From Gemmatimonadales bacterium (GTDB lineage Bacteria; Gemmatimonadota; Gemmatimonadetes; Gemmatimonadales; GWC2-71-9): a stretch of 64,000 bases of DNA. The notes beneath the pieces were generated by a model. It was not told where the DNA came from. It did not search any database and was given only the letters and a program-made list of their open reading frames with translations. Of the stretch, positions 44,075 through 54,772 are shown one piece after another (the stretch's first letter is position 1; each line of letters starts with the position of its first letter). The stretch is taken from positions 62,001 to 126,000 of the forward strand of contig JAWKQM010000008.1 in NCBI GenBank assembly GCA_041390145.1, read 5' to 3'. The position numbers and the translations under genes were made by a program.

Positions 44075-46189
44075 GTGAGCGTGCCGCGAGGCGCGCTCCT
44101 CGTGGTGGTTGCCACCCTTTTCGCCGTCGCGCCACTCCGCGCGCAAGACGAGCCGTTGATCGTGCGCGAGCTGTCCTTCAAGGGCAATCACGCGCTGGAC
44201 GCCTTGCAACTTTCGGCCGCCATCTCGACGACGAACTCTTCCTGGTTTGCGCGTTCGGGACTCGTGCGCTGGATCGGCCTCGGGGAAAAGCGGACCTTCG
44301 ACCAGGTCGAGTTCGACCGCGACGTCCTTCGGATCACGCTGCTGTACCGGAAGAGCGGGTACATGAACGCCGTGGTGGACACCGCGGTGCGCCGGACCGA
44401 CAAGGACATCTACATCACCTTCCTCATCGACGAGGGGCCGCCGGTCATTCTCGATTCGCTCGGGGTCCTCGGTCTGGACTCCGTCGCCAAGCCGGCGCTC
44501 ATCGTTCGTGATCTCCCGCTGCGCGCGGGCGATCCCTTCAGTCGCATCCTCCTCGATGCGACGTCCGACACCCTCGTGCGCCGGCTGCGGGACCGGGGCT
44601 ACCCCGATGCGATCGCCTTCCAGAGCTTCGAGCGCGACAAGACCGACCTGAGCGCCAACGCGGCGATCGACCTCCAGACCGGGCCGCTCTCCGACGTCAG
44701 CAGCATCGCCATCACAGGCACGAAGCGGGTGTCGCCGGACGTCGTGCGCTCGCTCCTCGCCACCCGTCCCGACCAGCAGTTTTCGCAGGAGGATCTGTAT
44801 CGGAGCCAGCGCAACCTCTACCGCTCCGAGCTCTTCAGCTTCGCCGCCGTGGGGATCGACAGTGCGGCCTACGACCCGGCCTCGGATTCGGTCCCGCTCA
44901 CCGTACGGGTGGCGGAGAGCAAGCCGCGGCGGGCGCGGGGGAGTGTCGGCTACGCCACGGATGACTGCTTCCGTGTCGGCGCCGGCATTACCTTCCGGAA
45001 TTTCCTGGGCGGCGGCCGGGTGCTGGACCTCAGCGGACGGCTCTCAAAAATCGGCGTCGGCTCACCGACGGACTGGGGCATGCAGGACGGGTTCCTGTGC
45101 TCCCAGCTGAAGCCCGACACCCTCGGCTCCAGCCAGGTGAACTACAGCCTGGCCGCCTCCCTCCGACGGCCGGCGTTCCTGTCGCCGCACAACACGCTCT
45201 CGACCACGGTCTTTGCCGACCGGCGCTCCGACTACCTGGTGTACCTGCGACAGGAGGTGGGTGCGGGGGTGAGCCTCAACCGCGAGACCCTCCGCGAGGC
45301 GAAGCTTTCGCTGACCTATTCCTTCACCTACGGCAATACCCAGGCGAGCCCCGCGAGCTTCTGCGTGTCGCTCCTGGTCTGCAGCGCCGAGGACATCGCG
45401 CAACTGAGCTCGAACCAGGGGCTCGGCGCGCTGAGCGCGTCGGCCACCTTCCCGTCGGTCAACAATCCCATCAACCCGACTCGCGGCCATCGCACCACCG
45501 TCCAGGCGACGGTGAGCGCCCAGCTCCTCGGATCCAGTGAATCGCAGCAGTTTGTCCAGCTGGTGGCCAATCGCGCCTGGTACCGGACGCTGTCGCGGCA
45601 GGCGGTGCTGAGTTTCCGGCTGCGCGCCGGCGCCATGTGGGCGCCCCTCACCTCGTTGAGCGGGGTGGAGCAGTCCAACTACATCCCGCCGGCCAACCGG
45701 TTCTATGCCGGCGGACCCAACGACGTCCGCGGGTACCAGCTCAACGGACTCGGACCGATCAACTACCTGATCGTCAACGACTCTGCGACGATCGACACCA
45801 CCAACCCCGGCAATACGCCGATCCCTGACGGCCAGGTCAGCTACTCGCCGATCGGCGGCAACATGCTTGGGGTCGGGAACGTCGAACTGCGGCTCCCCTC
45901 CCCGATCTTGGGCCGGGTGTTCCGGTGGGTGATGTTCGTCGACGCCGGGGTGCTCTGGGATCGGTACCAGAACACCCCGGAGGTTCGCGTCACGCCCGGC
46001 GTTGGGATCCGGCTCGTCACTCCCCTCGGGCCGGTCCGGCTCGACGTCGGGTACAATGGATACTCCCAGCAGCCGGGCGCGCTCTACCTGAGCCAGAACG
46101 ATGCGGTGGTCCGGATCCGCGACAGCTACACGCCCTCGGGAAATCCGGATCGGTTCGTGTTCCACTTTGCCGTCGGGCAGCCGTTCTGA
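44075..46189 (+). CDS. BamA/TamA-like outer-membrane assembly protein (Omp85)
   Basis: The 704-residue product has a signal peptide (ends APLRAQ), then POTRA-like domains over about residues 30-300 (VRELSFKGNHALDALQLSAAI, ITGTKRVSPDVVRSLL, SRKSK-like turns) and a C-terminal 16-strand barrel domain with the conserved NDVRGYQLNGLG in loop 6. It should insert or export proteins at the outer membrane. A tamB-like gene follows with a one-base overlap (TGATG), so TamA is the more likely identity than BamA. Start GTG at 44075, with GAGGGGG upstream. Confidence 0.87.
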   Translation: MSVPRGALLVVVATLFAVAPLRAQDEPLIVRELSFKGNHALDALQLSAAISTTNSSWFARSGLVRWIGLGEKRTFDQVEFDRDVLRITLLYRKSGYMNAVVDTAVRRTDKDIYITFLIDEGPPVILDSLGVLGLDSVAKPALIVRDLPLRAGDPFSRILLDATSDTLVRRLRDRGYPDAIAFQSFERDKTDLSANAAIDLQTGPLSDVSSIAITGTKRVSPDVVRSLLATRPDQQFSQEDLYRSQRNLYRSELFSFAAVGIDSAAYDPASDSVPLTVRVAESKPRRARGSVGYATDDCFRVGAGITFRNFLGGGRVLDLSGRLSKIGVGSPTDWGMQDGFLCSQLKPDTLGSSQVNYSLAASLRRPAFLSPHNTLSTTVFADRRSDYLVYLRQEVGAGVSLNRETLREAKLSLTYSFTYGNTQASPASFCVSLLVCSAEDIAQLSSNQGLGALSASATFPSVNNPINPTRGHRTTVQATVSAQLLGSSESQQFVQLVANRAWYRTLSRQAVLSFRLRAGAMWAPLTSLSGVEQSNYIPPANRFYAGGPNDVRGYQLNGLGPINYLIVNDSATIDTTNPGNTPIPDGQVSYSPIGGNMLGVGNVELRLPSPILGRVFRWVMFVDAGVLWDRYQNTPEVRVTPGVGIRLVTPLGPVRLDVGYNGYSQQPGALYLSQNDAVVRIRDSYTPSGNPDRFVFHFAVGQPF

Positions 46190-49100
46190 TGCGTCGCCGG
46201 CTCGCCCACATCGTGTTCGTGACCGGGGTCGGGACGGTCGCGCTCGTGGTAGGCCTGCTCGCCGCACTGACGGTGGCACCCCCGGGCCGCCGGCTGCTCG
46301 CGCGGACGGTCACTGACCTGTCGGACCGGATCTTTCGCGGCCACCTCACTATCGGCGAGGTGTCGGGCAACTTCCTGACCCGGCTCTCGCTGCGCGGGGT
46401 GGTCCTCACGGACAGCAGCGGCGCGGTGGTCGCGCAATTCCCTCGGCTGGATATCAGCTACCAGCTCCCGAACCTCCTGGCCGGGCGGTTCGACTTCTCC
46501 TCGCTGCGCGCCGAATCGCCCGTCATCGACCTGGTCCGCCGTCGCAATGGCCGGATGAACTACGAGGAAGTGCTGCACCTCGGCGAGGGAGCCGGCACCG
46601 GCCAACCCCCGCTGATCGAGTTTCACAACCTCGAGATCCATGGCGGCACCCTCACCCTGCGACTGCCCTGGAATCCCCCGGGTCGAATCCGCGCCAGCGC
46701 GCGAGACTCGGTCCTCGCGGCGGAGCGCGCGTTCCCTGGGCGAGTCATCGTGGAGGGAGACGAAGGGCTCGAACAGGTCCGACGGCTCGACAGCCTCGAC
46801 CTCAGGCTCGCGCGCCTCACCGTCAGCACCCCGAATCGTGATCCCCTCTCGATGGTCATCGACACCCTCGGCGCGCGGGTCAGCGATCCCCGGGTCCGGG
46901 TCCAGCAGGTGCGCGGCCAAGCCCGGGTGCACCGGGACAGCCTCATCTTCGAAATCACGCGGGGTGCCCTGCCAGGCTCCCGTTTTCAGGGCGCCGGCGT
47001 GGTGACCTTTCCCGAGGGACCGCTGCTGCTCGATTTTGGCATGCGATTCAGTGCGCTCGACCTCGTGGACCTGCGCTGGATTTCCCCCGACTTCCCCGCG
47101 CTGCATGGCCGGGCCGACGTGGTTGGCAAGTCGCAGGACGCGGATCGGGCCAGCTTCGACCTGACGAACCTCCACCTCGAGAACGACACCACCCGCATTG
47201 ACGGACAGCTGGTTGTGCTCACGGACGTGCGGCGGGGCCTCGGCGTCCGGGGGATGGACCTCACGATCGAGCGCCTCGACCTAGAGGCCGCGCGGCCCTA
47301 CCTCGACACCCTGCCGCTCCGCGGCAGCATCTCGGGGCGGGTGGCCGGCACCGGTTTGCTGTCCAACCTCCAGCTGTCGCTCGACGTGCAGGTCACGGAC
47401 ATCGGCGTGCCCGGCGGCGCAACGAGCAGCTTCGAGGGAGAGGGCCGCATCCTCACCGGGAACGCCGACGGGCTGACCTTCCGGAACTTTGCCCTCGCGT
47501 CCTCCGACGTCGACCTGCGGACGGTGCAGCTCATGACGCCCACCGTCACGCTGGAGGGGCGCGCCCAGCTCGCCGGTACCCTCGACGGCCCGTGGAGGAA
47601 CGTGCTCTTCACCGGCGGGATGCGGCACCGGGACGGGGAACGCCCCGTGAGCGTCGTCGACGGGTGGGTCCGCCTCGATACGCGCACACTGGTCACCGCG
47701 TTCGACGGCGATCTGCGGCTCGACACCCTGTCGTTCGAAGGGATTCGTGCCGGCTATCCGACGTTGCCCAGCCTGGGCTCGATCACCGGGCAGGTGCGCC
47801 TGGCAGGGACCATGGAGCGGATGGACCTCGATGCCAGCGTCCGCGGCGAGATCGGCGACTTCCGGGTGGTGGGGCCGGCGACCGTGACGCCTCCCCGCTG
47901 GGGTGGCGACTCGCTCCAGATCGACTTCCGCCACCTCGACCTGCACGCGCTCCGGGGCACCGGTCCGACTTCCGACCTCACCGGTGGCGTGTTGATCACC
48001 GGTACGATCGACACGCTGGTGGCGCCCGAAGGCTCAATTGCCGGGGCAATCGGGCCGGGTCGGTTCGACGCGTTCCGGATCGACACTGCGATGGCGCGGA
48101 TCGCGGTGCGCGACAGCGTCCTCGTCGTCGACACCCTTGGTGTCGACTGGCGCGGTGGCCAGCTGGGGGCCGGGGGCTCGCTCGGATGGACGGCGCCGCA
48201 TGAAGGGCAGATGGAGCTGACGGTACAGCTCGACAGCCTGCAGGGCCTCGACTCCCTGCTCGTGGCGAAACTGGGACTGGGGCCGGATTCTGCCGGAGCC
48301 GAGCTCGCCGGTCGCGGTCGGCTGGACTTTTCCCTCTCAGGGTCGCTCGACTCGCTCACGGCGTCCGGATTTGCCGACGCCTCCGATCTCACCTTTCGCG
48401 GCGGGCGGCTCCACTCGCTTTCCGCCACGTTCGGCTGGATGGGCGGCGCGCGCACCTCGCTGAGCTTCACCATGCTGGCCGACACCATCTCGTTCGGACG
48501 GCTGGTGACGAGCAACGTGCGGATCGGAACCGTCGGCTGGACCGACTCCCTGGAATGGTCGGGGTCGTTCGAGGGGGGCGAAGGGGCGGCGGTCGGCGCG
48601 CGCGGAAGTCATGTCGCCACGGGCGACACGCGGATCACGACGATTGACTCGATGTCGATGGCGCTGACCGGCCATCGCTGGAACTTGCTCGCCCCGGTGG
48701 TGGTGCGCTCGACCGACTCTGGGCAGTCGTTGTCGCCGGTCCGGCTCGAGACGGCGGACGGTTCCGGCGCGATCAACATGTCCGGGACTATCCCCGGCGA
48801 CCTGCCGGGCAACCTCCGTCTCGACGCGTACGGTCTGGATCTTCGCGATGTCTCGGGACTCTTCCGGGGCGACACCACCGGCGTGTCCGGCTCCATCGGC
48901 GCCGACCTTGAAGTGGCAGGCACGCGCCTCTCGCCAGTCATCCAGGGGACCGCGTCCCTTGGTGATGCGGTGTTCGGCGACTTCCGCTCTCCCTTCATCC
49001 AGGGAATCCTGCACTACGAGAATCGTCGTCTCGAGGGGAACCTCTCCATCTGGAAGACCGGCCAGCGGATCCTTGGCATCGAGGTGGCGCTGCCCCTCGA

Positions 49101-50604
49101 CCTGGCGCTGGCCGCCGTCCCGCGGCGTCAGATCGACGGCCCGCTGATGATTCGTGCGCGCGCCGACAGCCTCGACCTCGGGACGCTCGAGGCGTTTACG
49201 ACCCGTGTCCGCAGCATGTCGGGAGTGATGAGCGCCGACGTCCGGGTGGCGGGCACCTGGGAGGCGCCGACCCTGGACGGGTTCCTCGATATCCGGAACG
49301 GGCGCGGCTCGGTGCCCAGCCTGGGTGTGCGATACTCGAGCATCGTGGGGTACGCCCGGTTCATGGGCGACTCGCTCGCCCTTGACTCCCTCCTGCTCCG
49401 CAGCGCTCCCAACGACGGGTCGCTGCGTGCCAGCGGCAGCGTTCGCTTCCGGCCGCTGACAAACCCGGTCCTCGACATTCGTTTGCTGGCGGCCGATTTC
49501 CTGGCGACCGACATCCGCGGCTTCCTGACGCTCAATGGCTCGGGCCGGATGCGCCTGACCGGCCCGTTCAGTTCACCGACGCTGACGGGCGGTGTGACCG
49601 CCAACAGCGGCGCCCTGTACTTTGCCGACCTCGTCTCGAAGGACGTGGTCGACCTCGACGATCCCGAGTTCCGTGACCTGCTCGACGCCCGGTTCCAGCG
49701 GATGCTGCAGCGCGGATACACGACCCGCAACCGGTTCATCGATTCGCTGCGGGTGGACAACCTCACCGTCCGGGTGGGCGACGCCTTCTGGCTTCGTTCC
49801 AACGAGGCGAACATCCAGCTCGGGGGCCAGGTCCGGGTGGACAAGCTCCGCCGCGAGTACCGGGTGGACGGGCGGATGGACGCGCTCCGGGGCAACTACA
49901 CGCTGGTCATCGGGCCGGTGCGGCGCGACTTCAAGGTGCAGCAGGGGCAGGTGCGCTTCCTCGGCACGCCGGACCTGAACGCCGACCTCAACATCAAGGC
50001 CGAGCACACCGTGCGGCCCCTCGACGGGAGCCAGGATGTGCCCGTCATCGCCAACATCACCGGGACGCTGCTCGAGCCCAAGCTCGAGTTGACGTCCACG
50101 ATCCTGCCGCCGATTTCCGAGACGAACCTGGTTTCCTATCTGATGTTCCGCCGGCCGGCCTCGACGCTGCAGACCACCGGGGGCGCGCCCGGCGATCAGC
50201 AACAGGCGCTGAACCTGGGGCTGGCCTATCTCTCGAGCGCCGTGACGAGCGAACTCCAGCGGGCGCTCGTGACCGACCTGCGGGTGCCGGTGGACTACAT
50301 TGAACTGCGGCCTGGCACGGCCGGGGGCGCCTACGGCTCCTCGACCGCCACCCAGCTGGCCGCCGGGTGGCAGATCGGTCGCAAGACGTTCCTCACGTTC
50401 AGCGCCGGCATCTGCACGACCGGCGGCGCCACCAGCTACAAGAACATCGGGGCGAGCTTCGAGTATCGCTTTGCGCGTGGCTTTCGCTTCCTCGCGAGCT
50501 TCGAGCCGTCGGCGTCCTGCACCGCCGACCAGCAGACGGCGCCGCTCTCCACCAACGACAGGTACCAGGCCGGTCTCGACGTCCTCTGGGAGCAGGAGTT
50601 CTAG
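46189..50604 (+). CDS. tamB: Translocation/assembly module TamB-like protein
   Basis: The 1471-residue product has one N-terminal signal anchor (VFVTGVGTVALVVGLLAAL), then AsmA-like and very long beta-helical repeats, and the DUF490/TamB C-terminal domain (about the last 350 residues: VGDAFWLRSNEANIQLGG, YTLVIGPVRRDFKVQQGQVRFLGTPDLNADLNIKAEHTV, and LNLGLAYLSSAVTSELQRALV). It bridges the inner and outer membranes, either for outer-membrane protein insertion or for phospholipid transport. It shares one base with the upstream Omp85 gene, a pairing seen in many Gram-negatives. Confidence 0.92.
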   Translation: MRRRLAHIVFVTGVGTVALVVGLLAALTVAPPGRRLLARTVTDLSDRIFRGHLTIGEVSGNFLTRLSLRGVVLTDSSGAVVAQFPRLDISYQLPNLLAGRFDFSSLRAESPVIDLVRRRNGRMNYEEVLHLGEGAGTGQPPLIEFHNLEIHGGTLTLRLPWNPPGRIRASARDSVLAAERAFPGRVIVEGDEGLEQVRRLDSLDLRLARLTVSTPNRDPLSMVIDTLGARVSDPRVRVQQVRGQARVHRDSLIFEITRGALPGSRFQGAGVVTFPEGPLLLDFGMRFSALDLVDLRWISPDFPALHGRADVVGKSQDADRASFDLTNLHLENDTTRIDGQLVVLTDVRRGLGVRGMDLTIERLDLEAARPYLDTLPLRGSISGRVAGTGLLSNLQLSLDVQVTDIGVPGGATSSFEGEGRILTGNADGLTFRNFALASSDVDLRTVQLMTPTVTLEGRAQLAGTLDGPWRNVLFTGGMRHRDGERPVSVVDGWVRLDTRTLVTAFDGDLRLDTLSFEGIRAGYPTLPSLGSITGQVRLAGTMERMDLDASVRGEIGDFRVVGPATVTPPRWGGDSLQIDFRHLDLHALRGTGPTSDLTGGVLITGTIDTLVAPEGSIAGAIGPGRFDAFRIDTAMARIAVRDSVLVVDTLGVDWRGGQLGAGGSLGWTAPHEGQMELTVQLDSLQGLDSLLVAKLGLGPDSAGAELAGRGRLDFSLSGSLDSLTASGFADASDLTFRGGRLHSLSATFGWMGGARTSLSFTMLADTISFGRLVTSNVRIGTVGWTDSLEWSGSFEGGEGAAVGARGSHVATGDTRITTIDSMSMALTGHRWNLLAPVVVRSTDSGQSLSPVRLETADGSGAINMSGTIPGDLPGNLRLDAYGLDLRDVSGLFRGDTTGVSGSIGADLEVAGTRLSPVIQGTASLGDAVFGDFRSPFIQGILHYENRRLEGNLSIWKTGQRILGIEVALPLDLALAAVPRRQIDGPLMIRARADSLDLGTLEAFTTRVRSMSGVMSADVRVAGTWEAPTLDGFLDIRNGRGSVPSLGVRYSSIVGYARFMGDSLALDSLLLRSAPNDGSLRASGSVRFRPLTNPVLDIRLLAADFLATDIRGFLTLNGSGRMRLTGPFSSPTLTGGVTANSGALYFADLVSKDVVDLDDPEFRDLLDARFQRMLQRGYTTRNRFIDSLRVDNLTVRVGDAFWLRSNEANIQLGGQVRVDKLRREYRVDGRMDALRGNYTLVIGPVRRDFKVQQGQVRFLGTPDLNADLNIKAEHTVRPLDGSQDVPVIANITGTLLEPKLELTSTILPPISETNLVSYLMFRRPASTLQTTGGAPGDQQQALNLGLAYLSSAVTSELQRALVTDLRVPVDYIELRPGTAGGAYGSSTATQLAAGWQIGRKTFLTFSAGICTTGGATSYKNIGASFEYRFARGFRFLASFEPSASCTADQQTAPLSTNDRYQAGLDVLWEQEF

Positions 50605-50605
50605 C

Positions 50606-51505
50606 GTGCCACGTGCCCTCGTCATCACCAACCCCGCCGCCGCGCGGACCAAGCCGAAGACCGTGCGCGACGTGCGCGACGTGTTGCGACGTGGCGGGTG
50701 GCACGCCGAGGTGGTGGCAACCGGGGGCACGGGCGACGCCCGCCGTCTGGCCGCCGAAGCGGTGGCGGCGGGCATGGACGCGGTGGCGGTGTTCGGCGGC
50801 GATGGCACGACGATGCAGGCCGCCTCGTCGCTGGTGGGGTCCGACGTTGCCCTGGCGCTCATCCCCGGTGGGACCGGCAATCTCCTCGCGGGTAACCTCC
50901 GCATCCCGTTCGTGGCGGGTCGGGCGGCCGAGGTGCTGGTCCGGGGCGTCTCGAAGCAGCTCGACCTCGGACGCCTCGACGACGCCACCGGCGTCCCGCA
51001 TTACTTCGCGGTGGCGTGCGGGGCCGGATTCGATGCGCAGATCATGGCGGAGACCTCCAGCGCGCTGAAACAGCGCTGGGGCGTGGGCGCCTACATCGCA
51101 ACCTCGCTGCGGCTGATCAGCCAGATGCGGAGCCATTGCTATCACATCCGGGTGGATGGGGTGGAGTACGAGGCGAATGCGGCGGTCGTGATGGTGGCCA
51201 ACTGTGCCGAGGTGCTGCCGCCGATCCTCCGCTTTGGTGAGGGCGTCCGTCCCGATGACGGATTGCTGGACGTGGTCGTGCTGCGCGCGGACGGGCTGGC
51301 GGATGGGGTCCAGGCGATCTGGCACTTCCTCCGCCGCGCCGACGGACCCGAGTCCCGGGTCGGCCACGTGCGGGGGCGCGAGATACACATCGAAACCGAC
51401 GCGGTGGTCCCGGTGGAACTCGACGGCGACCTCGGCGGACAGACGCCGTTCACGGCGACGGTGGTCCCCGGCGCGATTCGCGTCATGGTGCCGGCGCCCG
51501 CATGA
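50606..51505 (+). CDS. Diacylglycerol/sphingosine kinase-family lipid kinase
   Basis: The 299-residue product has the DAGK catalytic fold: ALVITNPAAARTKP at the start, the nucleotide motif AVFGGDGTTMQAAS, and IPGGTGNLLAGNL. It phosphorylates a lipid alcohol such as diacylglycerol with ATP at the inner membrane. Start is GTG at 50606, one base after the tamB stop, with AGGAG eight bases upstream. It overlaps the histidine kinase gene by four bases (ATGA). Confidence 0.9.
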   Translation: MPRALVITNPAAARTKPKTVRDVRDVLRRGGWHAEVVATGGTGDARRLAAEAVAAGMDAVAVFGGDGTTMQAASSLVGSDVALALIPGGTGNLLAGNLRIPFVAGRAAEVLVRGVSKQLDLGRLDDATGVPHYFAVACGAGFDAQIMAETSSALKQRWGVGAYIATSLRLISQMRSHCYHIRVDGVEYEANAAVVMVANCAEVLPPILRFGEGVRPDDGLLDVVVLRADGLADGVQAIWHFLRRADGPESRVGHVRGREIHIETDAVVPVELDGDLGGQTPFTATVVPGAIRVMVPAPA

Positions 51506-54500
51506 GCCGCCCCTATCGCGGCGGATCGCTGCCGGTCGAGGTGCTGGCCGCCATCGCCGAGGCGACGGCGCGCCTGCTGCCGCCGGAGGCCCTCTATGAG
51601 GTGCTGCGGGAGCAGGTCGCCAGCCTCGTGGACTGCGATGCGTTCTACGTGGCGCTCTACGAACCTGCCGCCGAGCGCCTCCGATTCGTGGCGCACACCG
51701 ATCGCGGGGAGCGCCTGCCTCCCTCGGAGGCGCCCCTCGGCCGGGGGCCGACCAGCTGGGTGGTGCGTCACCGGCGAGTGCTTGCGCTCGGGCGCCCCGA
51801 GGCCATGGAAGCCACGCGGGGCAATGCATTCGGATCCGCCGAGCCGAGTCAATCGGCCGTGCATGCCCCCATGATGCTGGGCGACCGCGTGATCGGGGTG
51901 CTGTCCACGCAATCGTACCGCGCCGATGCGTACGACGACGACGCCGTCCACGTGGTGGCCGCGGTGGCGGCACACGCGGCCATCGCCATCCAGGCGACGC
52001 GCACCGTCGACAGCACCCGGGCCGCGGAGGCCATGGCGGTGGCCACGATCGCCGGCAGCGAGGCGCTCCGCGCCCTGGCCCACGACCTCTCCACCCTCGG
52101 CACCCTCGACGCGATGGTCGAACGTGGGCTGCAGGCGGCGCTCACCATCGGGCAGGCGGCCGGGGCGATGATCGCCGGACGGCCGGGCGAGCAGTTGCCG
52201 GGGTTGGTCGTGCTCGGCGCCCTCGGGCGGGAGGCGCGCCTCTACCGGGTCGGCGACGTCCTCGGCGAGCGTGATCCGCAGGTGGCCGTCTCCCGCAGCG
52301 GCGAGCTCCGCTCGAGCGAGGACCTCGAAGGTGAGCCGGAAGCGGCGCCGGACCCGCGGCGGCCGCGCCCACACCGGCCCGGAGCGATGGTCCCGATGCG
52401 GTTCGGTTCCGTGGTCACGGGGGTCCTCACGGTGTCGGGACCCGACGGGGCATGGTCCATCCCATCGCCCGATGCGCTTCTGCTGCTTCAGGCGGTGGGC
52501 GACCAGGTTGCGGCGGCCATCAGCGGATTGCGGCTCCGGGGCGAACTCCTGACGCGCCTCGACCAGATTGACGCGCTTGGGCGGGTGGCCCATGCGCTGA
52601 CCGGCGTGGAAGACGCCGACCGCACGACGCACTTCCTGGTGGAAGAGGGGATGCGAGTCTTCAACGCGGAACGCACCGCCGTCTTCCTCCTCGACAGGAA
52701 AGCGCGGACGGCGTCCTGCCTCGCTCGCATCAACCTCTCCGCGGAGTATGCCCAGGCGCTCGAGCGGCAGTTCCATGCCCTGCCGGCCGCGTCGACCCTC
52801 CTCGACGGGCGGCCCGTCTTTGTGGAGCACGCCCGGAGCGACTTCGCCTCGCCCATGGCGGCGGCGGTGCAGGCGGAGGGGTACGCGTCGGTGGCCTTCC
52901 TTCCACTGGTCTTTGCCGACGAGACGATCGGGGTACTGGCCTTCTTTCACGATCGGCCCCGGGAATACCTGTCGGAGGAACGCCGCCTGGCGGTGGCGTT
53001 TGCGGACCAGGCGGCGCTGGCCATTGGCAAGAGCCGCCTCTTCGACCTGGTCAGCCGCAGCCGGCGAGAGTGGGAGACGGCCTTTGACGCCGCCGCCACC
53101 GGGCTCGCCATCCTCGACGCACAGGGCCAGATCGCGCGGGCCAACCGGTTTGTCGCCGACCTGGCCGGTGTGGCCGTGACGGAGATTGTCGGGCGGTCGT
53201 TTCACGGGCTCTTTGTCGAGGGCGACGAAGCGCGGGAAGATCCCGTCGCGCTCTCGGCGAAGACGGGCTCGGGGGTGACCACCCTGCTGGAGTCGGCGGA
53301 CGGCCGGTCGCTGGTGGTGACGGCCACGCCACTCCCCGAGGGGGGGCATGTGGTGGCGGTGGATGACGTGAGCCAGGTGCTGCGGTTGGAGCAGCGCTTC
53401 CGCCTCGTGGTCGAAGCGGCCCACGACGCCATCGTTCTTGCGGACGGGCAGGGAAACGTGCGGTTCGCCAACGCCGCCGCGGCCGACTTGTTCGGGAGTT
53501 CCGCCGAGGAGCTTAAGGGCCGCCTGCTGGCCGGGCTGATCCCGGGCGAGCCCCAGGGCGGAACGGGCTCGCGTCGGTTCGAGTCGTGCATTGTGCGGCC
53601 GGACGGCGGGGCCCGGTTGCTGTCGGTCTCGCTCGCGCCGCTGGGGACCGCGGAAGGCGAAGGGGGGTCGGTGGCGCTGATGCGCGATGTCACCCGCGAG
53701 CGGGTGGCGACCGACGAGCTCCGCCGTTCCGAAATGCGGTATCGGGCATTGTTCGCCACCGTTCCGGTCGCCATCTTCACGCTGGACGAGGCAGGGGTCC
53801 TGCGTTCGGTCAATCCCGCGGCGCGGGCACTCGGCGGGTTCGAGGACGAGGCGCCCCGCCTTGAGGACTTCGTGGTGCCGGCGGAATCCGGGTACGTTGA
53901 CAGGCAACTGGCAAAGGTGCGCGGGGGCGAGCCCCGGGAATTCGTCATGCACCTCCGGCGGCCCGACGGGACGGTCCGGGAGGCGGAGGTCGTGGCGGTG
54001 CCGGCGGCCGGTGAGGAGGCCGGCGCGCCCCTGGTGCTCGCCATCGCCCGCGACGTGACCGACGAACAGCGGCTGCGGGAACAACTCGGGCATACCGAAA
54101 AGCTGGCGGCGCTGGGGCGCCTGGTGAGCGGCGTGGCGCACGAGTTGAACAACCCCCTGGCCGGGATCAGCGCGCTGGCGCAGGCGCTCATTCTCGATGA
54201 GCCGCTCGACGACGGGAGCCAGCGGGTGGTAGAGAGCATCCGGGTTGAGGCGACGCGCGCGGCCCAGATCGTGACCGACCTCCTGGCGTTCGCCCGGCAG
54301 CGGCCACTCCGCCGGGCTGAGGTGGACCTGGGCGCACTGGTCCGGGATGTGATCGATACCAATGGCGAACGGATCGGCCGGTGGGCACTCGAGTGTGCGC
54401 CGGACCTGCCCGCCGCCCACGCCGACCCCGACCAGATCCGGCAGGTGGTGCTGAACCTGCTGTCCAACGGGGCGCACGCGATGCGCGCCACGGGAGCGAG

Positions 54501-54768
54501 CGGGACAGTGCGCGTCTGGGCCGACGGCCCCCTCCTGCTGCTTGAGGTCCTCGATGACGGGCCGGGTATTCCGCCGGACGTGATGGCGCGTATCTTCGAA
54601 CCATTCTTCACGACCAAGCCGGCCGGGGAGGGCACCGGGCTCGGGCTCTCGATTTCCCACGGGATCATCCGTGCCCACGGCGGCGACATCCGCGCCGAGA
54701 ACCGTCCGGGAGGCGGGGCGCGCTTCTGGTTCGAACTCCCGCGGCATCCTGGCCGCGGTGCGAGGTGA
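51502..54768 (+). CDS. Cytoplasmic GAF/PAS sensor histidine kinase
   Basis: The 1088-residue product has no transmembrane helix or signal. In order, I see GAF-like sensor domains (about residues 20-165, 185-345 and 360-515; RVIGVLSTQSYRADAYDDDAVH and ETIGVLAFFHDRPREYLSEE are typical), PAS domains (about 530-640, 650-760 and 780-880), a HisKA helix with VSGVAHELNNPLAG carrying the phospho-accepting His880, and an HATPase domain (NLLSNGAHAMRATG, DDGPGIPP, GTGLGLSISHGI). It probably phosphorylates the response regulator encoded four bases downstream. GAF domains often bind cyclic nucleotides or small molecules; the signal is unknown. Confidence 0.93.
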   Translation: MSRPYRGGSLPVEVLAAIAEATARLLPPEALYEVLREQVASLVDCDAFYVALYEPAAERLRFVAHTDRGERLPPSEAPLGRGPTSWVVRHRRVLALGRPEAMEATRGNAFGSAEPSQSAVHAPMMLGDRVIGVLSTQSYRADAYDDDAVHVVAAVAAHAAIAIQATRTVDSTRAAEAMAVATIAGSEALRALAHDLSTLGTLDAMVERGLQAALTIGQAAGAMIAGRPGEQLPGLVVLGALGREARLYRVGDVLGERDPQVAVSRSGELRSSEDLEGEPEAAPDPRRPRPHRPGAMVPMRFGSVVTGVLTVSGPDGAWSIPSPDALLLLQAVGDQVAAAISGLRLRGELLTRLDQIDALGRVAHALTGVEDADRTTHFLVEEGMRVFNAERTAVFLLDRKARTASCLARINLSAEYAQALERQFHALPAASTLLDGRPVFVEHARSDFASPMAAAVQAEGYASVAFLPLVFADETIGVLAFFHDRPREYLSEERRLAVAFADQAALAIGKSRLFDLVSRSRREWETAFDAAATGLAILDAQGQIARANRFVADLAGVAVTEIVGRSFHGLFVEGDEAREDPVALSAKTGSGVTTLLESADGRSLVVTATPLPEGGHVVAVDDVSQVLRLEQRFRLVVEAAHDAIVLADGQGNVRFANAAAADLFGSSAEELKGRLLAGLIPGEPQGGTGSRRFESCIVRPDGGARLLSVSLAPLGTAEGEGGSVALMRDVTRERVATDELRRSEMRYRALFATVPVAIFTLDEAGVLRSVNPAARALGGFEDEAPRLEDFVVPAESGYVDRQLAKVRGGEPREFVMHLRRPDGTVREAEVVAVPAAGEEAGAPLVLAIARDVTDEQRLREQLGHTEKLAALGRLVSGVAHELNNPLAGISALAQALILDEPLDDGSQRVVESIRVEATRAAQIVTDLLAFARQRPLRRAEVDLGALVRDVIDTNGERIGRWALECAPDLPAAHADPDQIRQVVLNLLSNGAHAMRATGASGTVRVWADGPLLLLEVLDDGPGIPPDVMARIFEPFFTTKPAGEGTGLGLSISHGIIRAHGGDIRAENRPGGGARFWFELPRHPGRGAR

Positions 54769-54772
54769 GACG

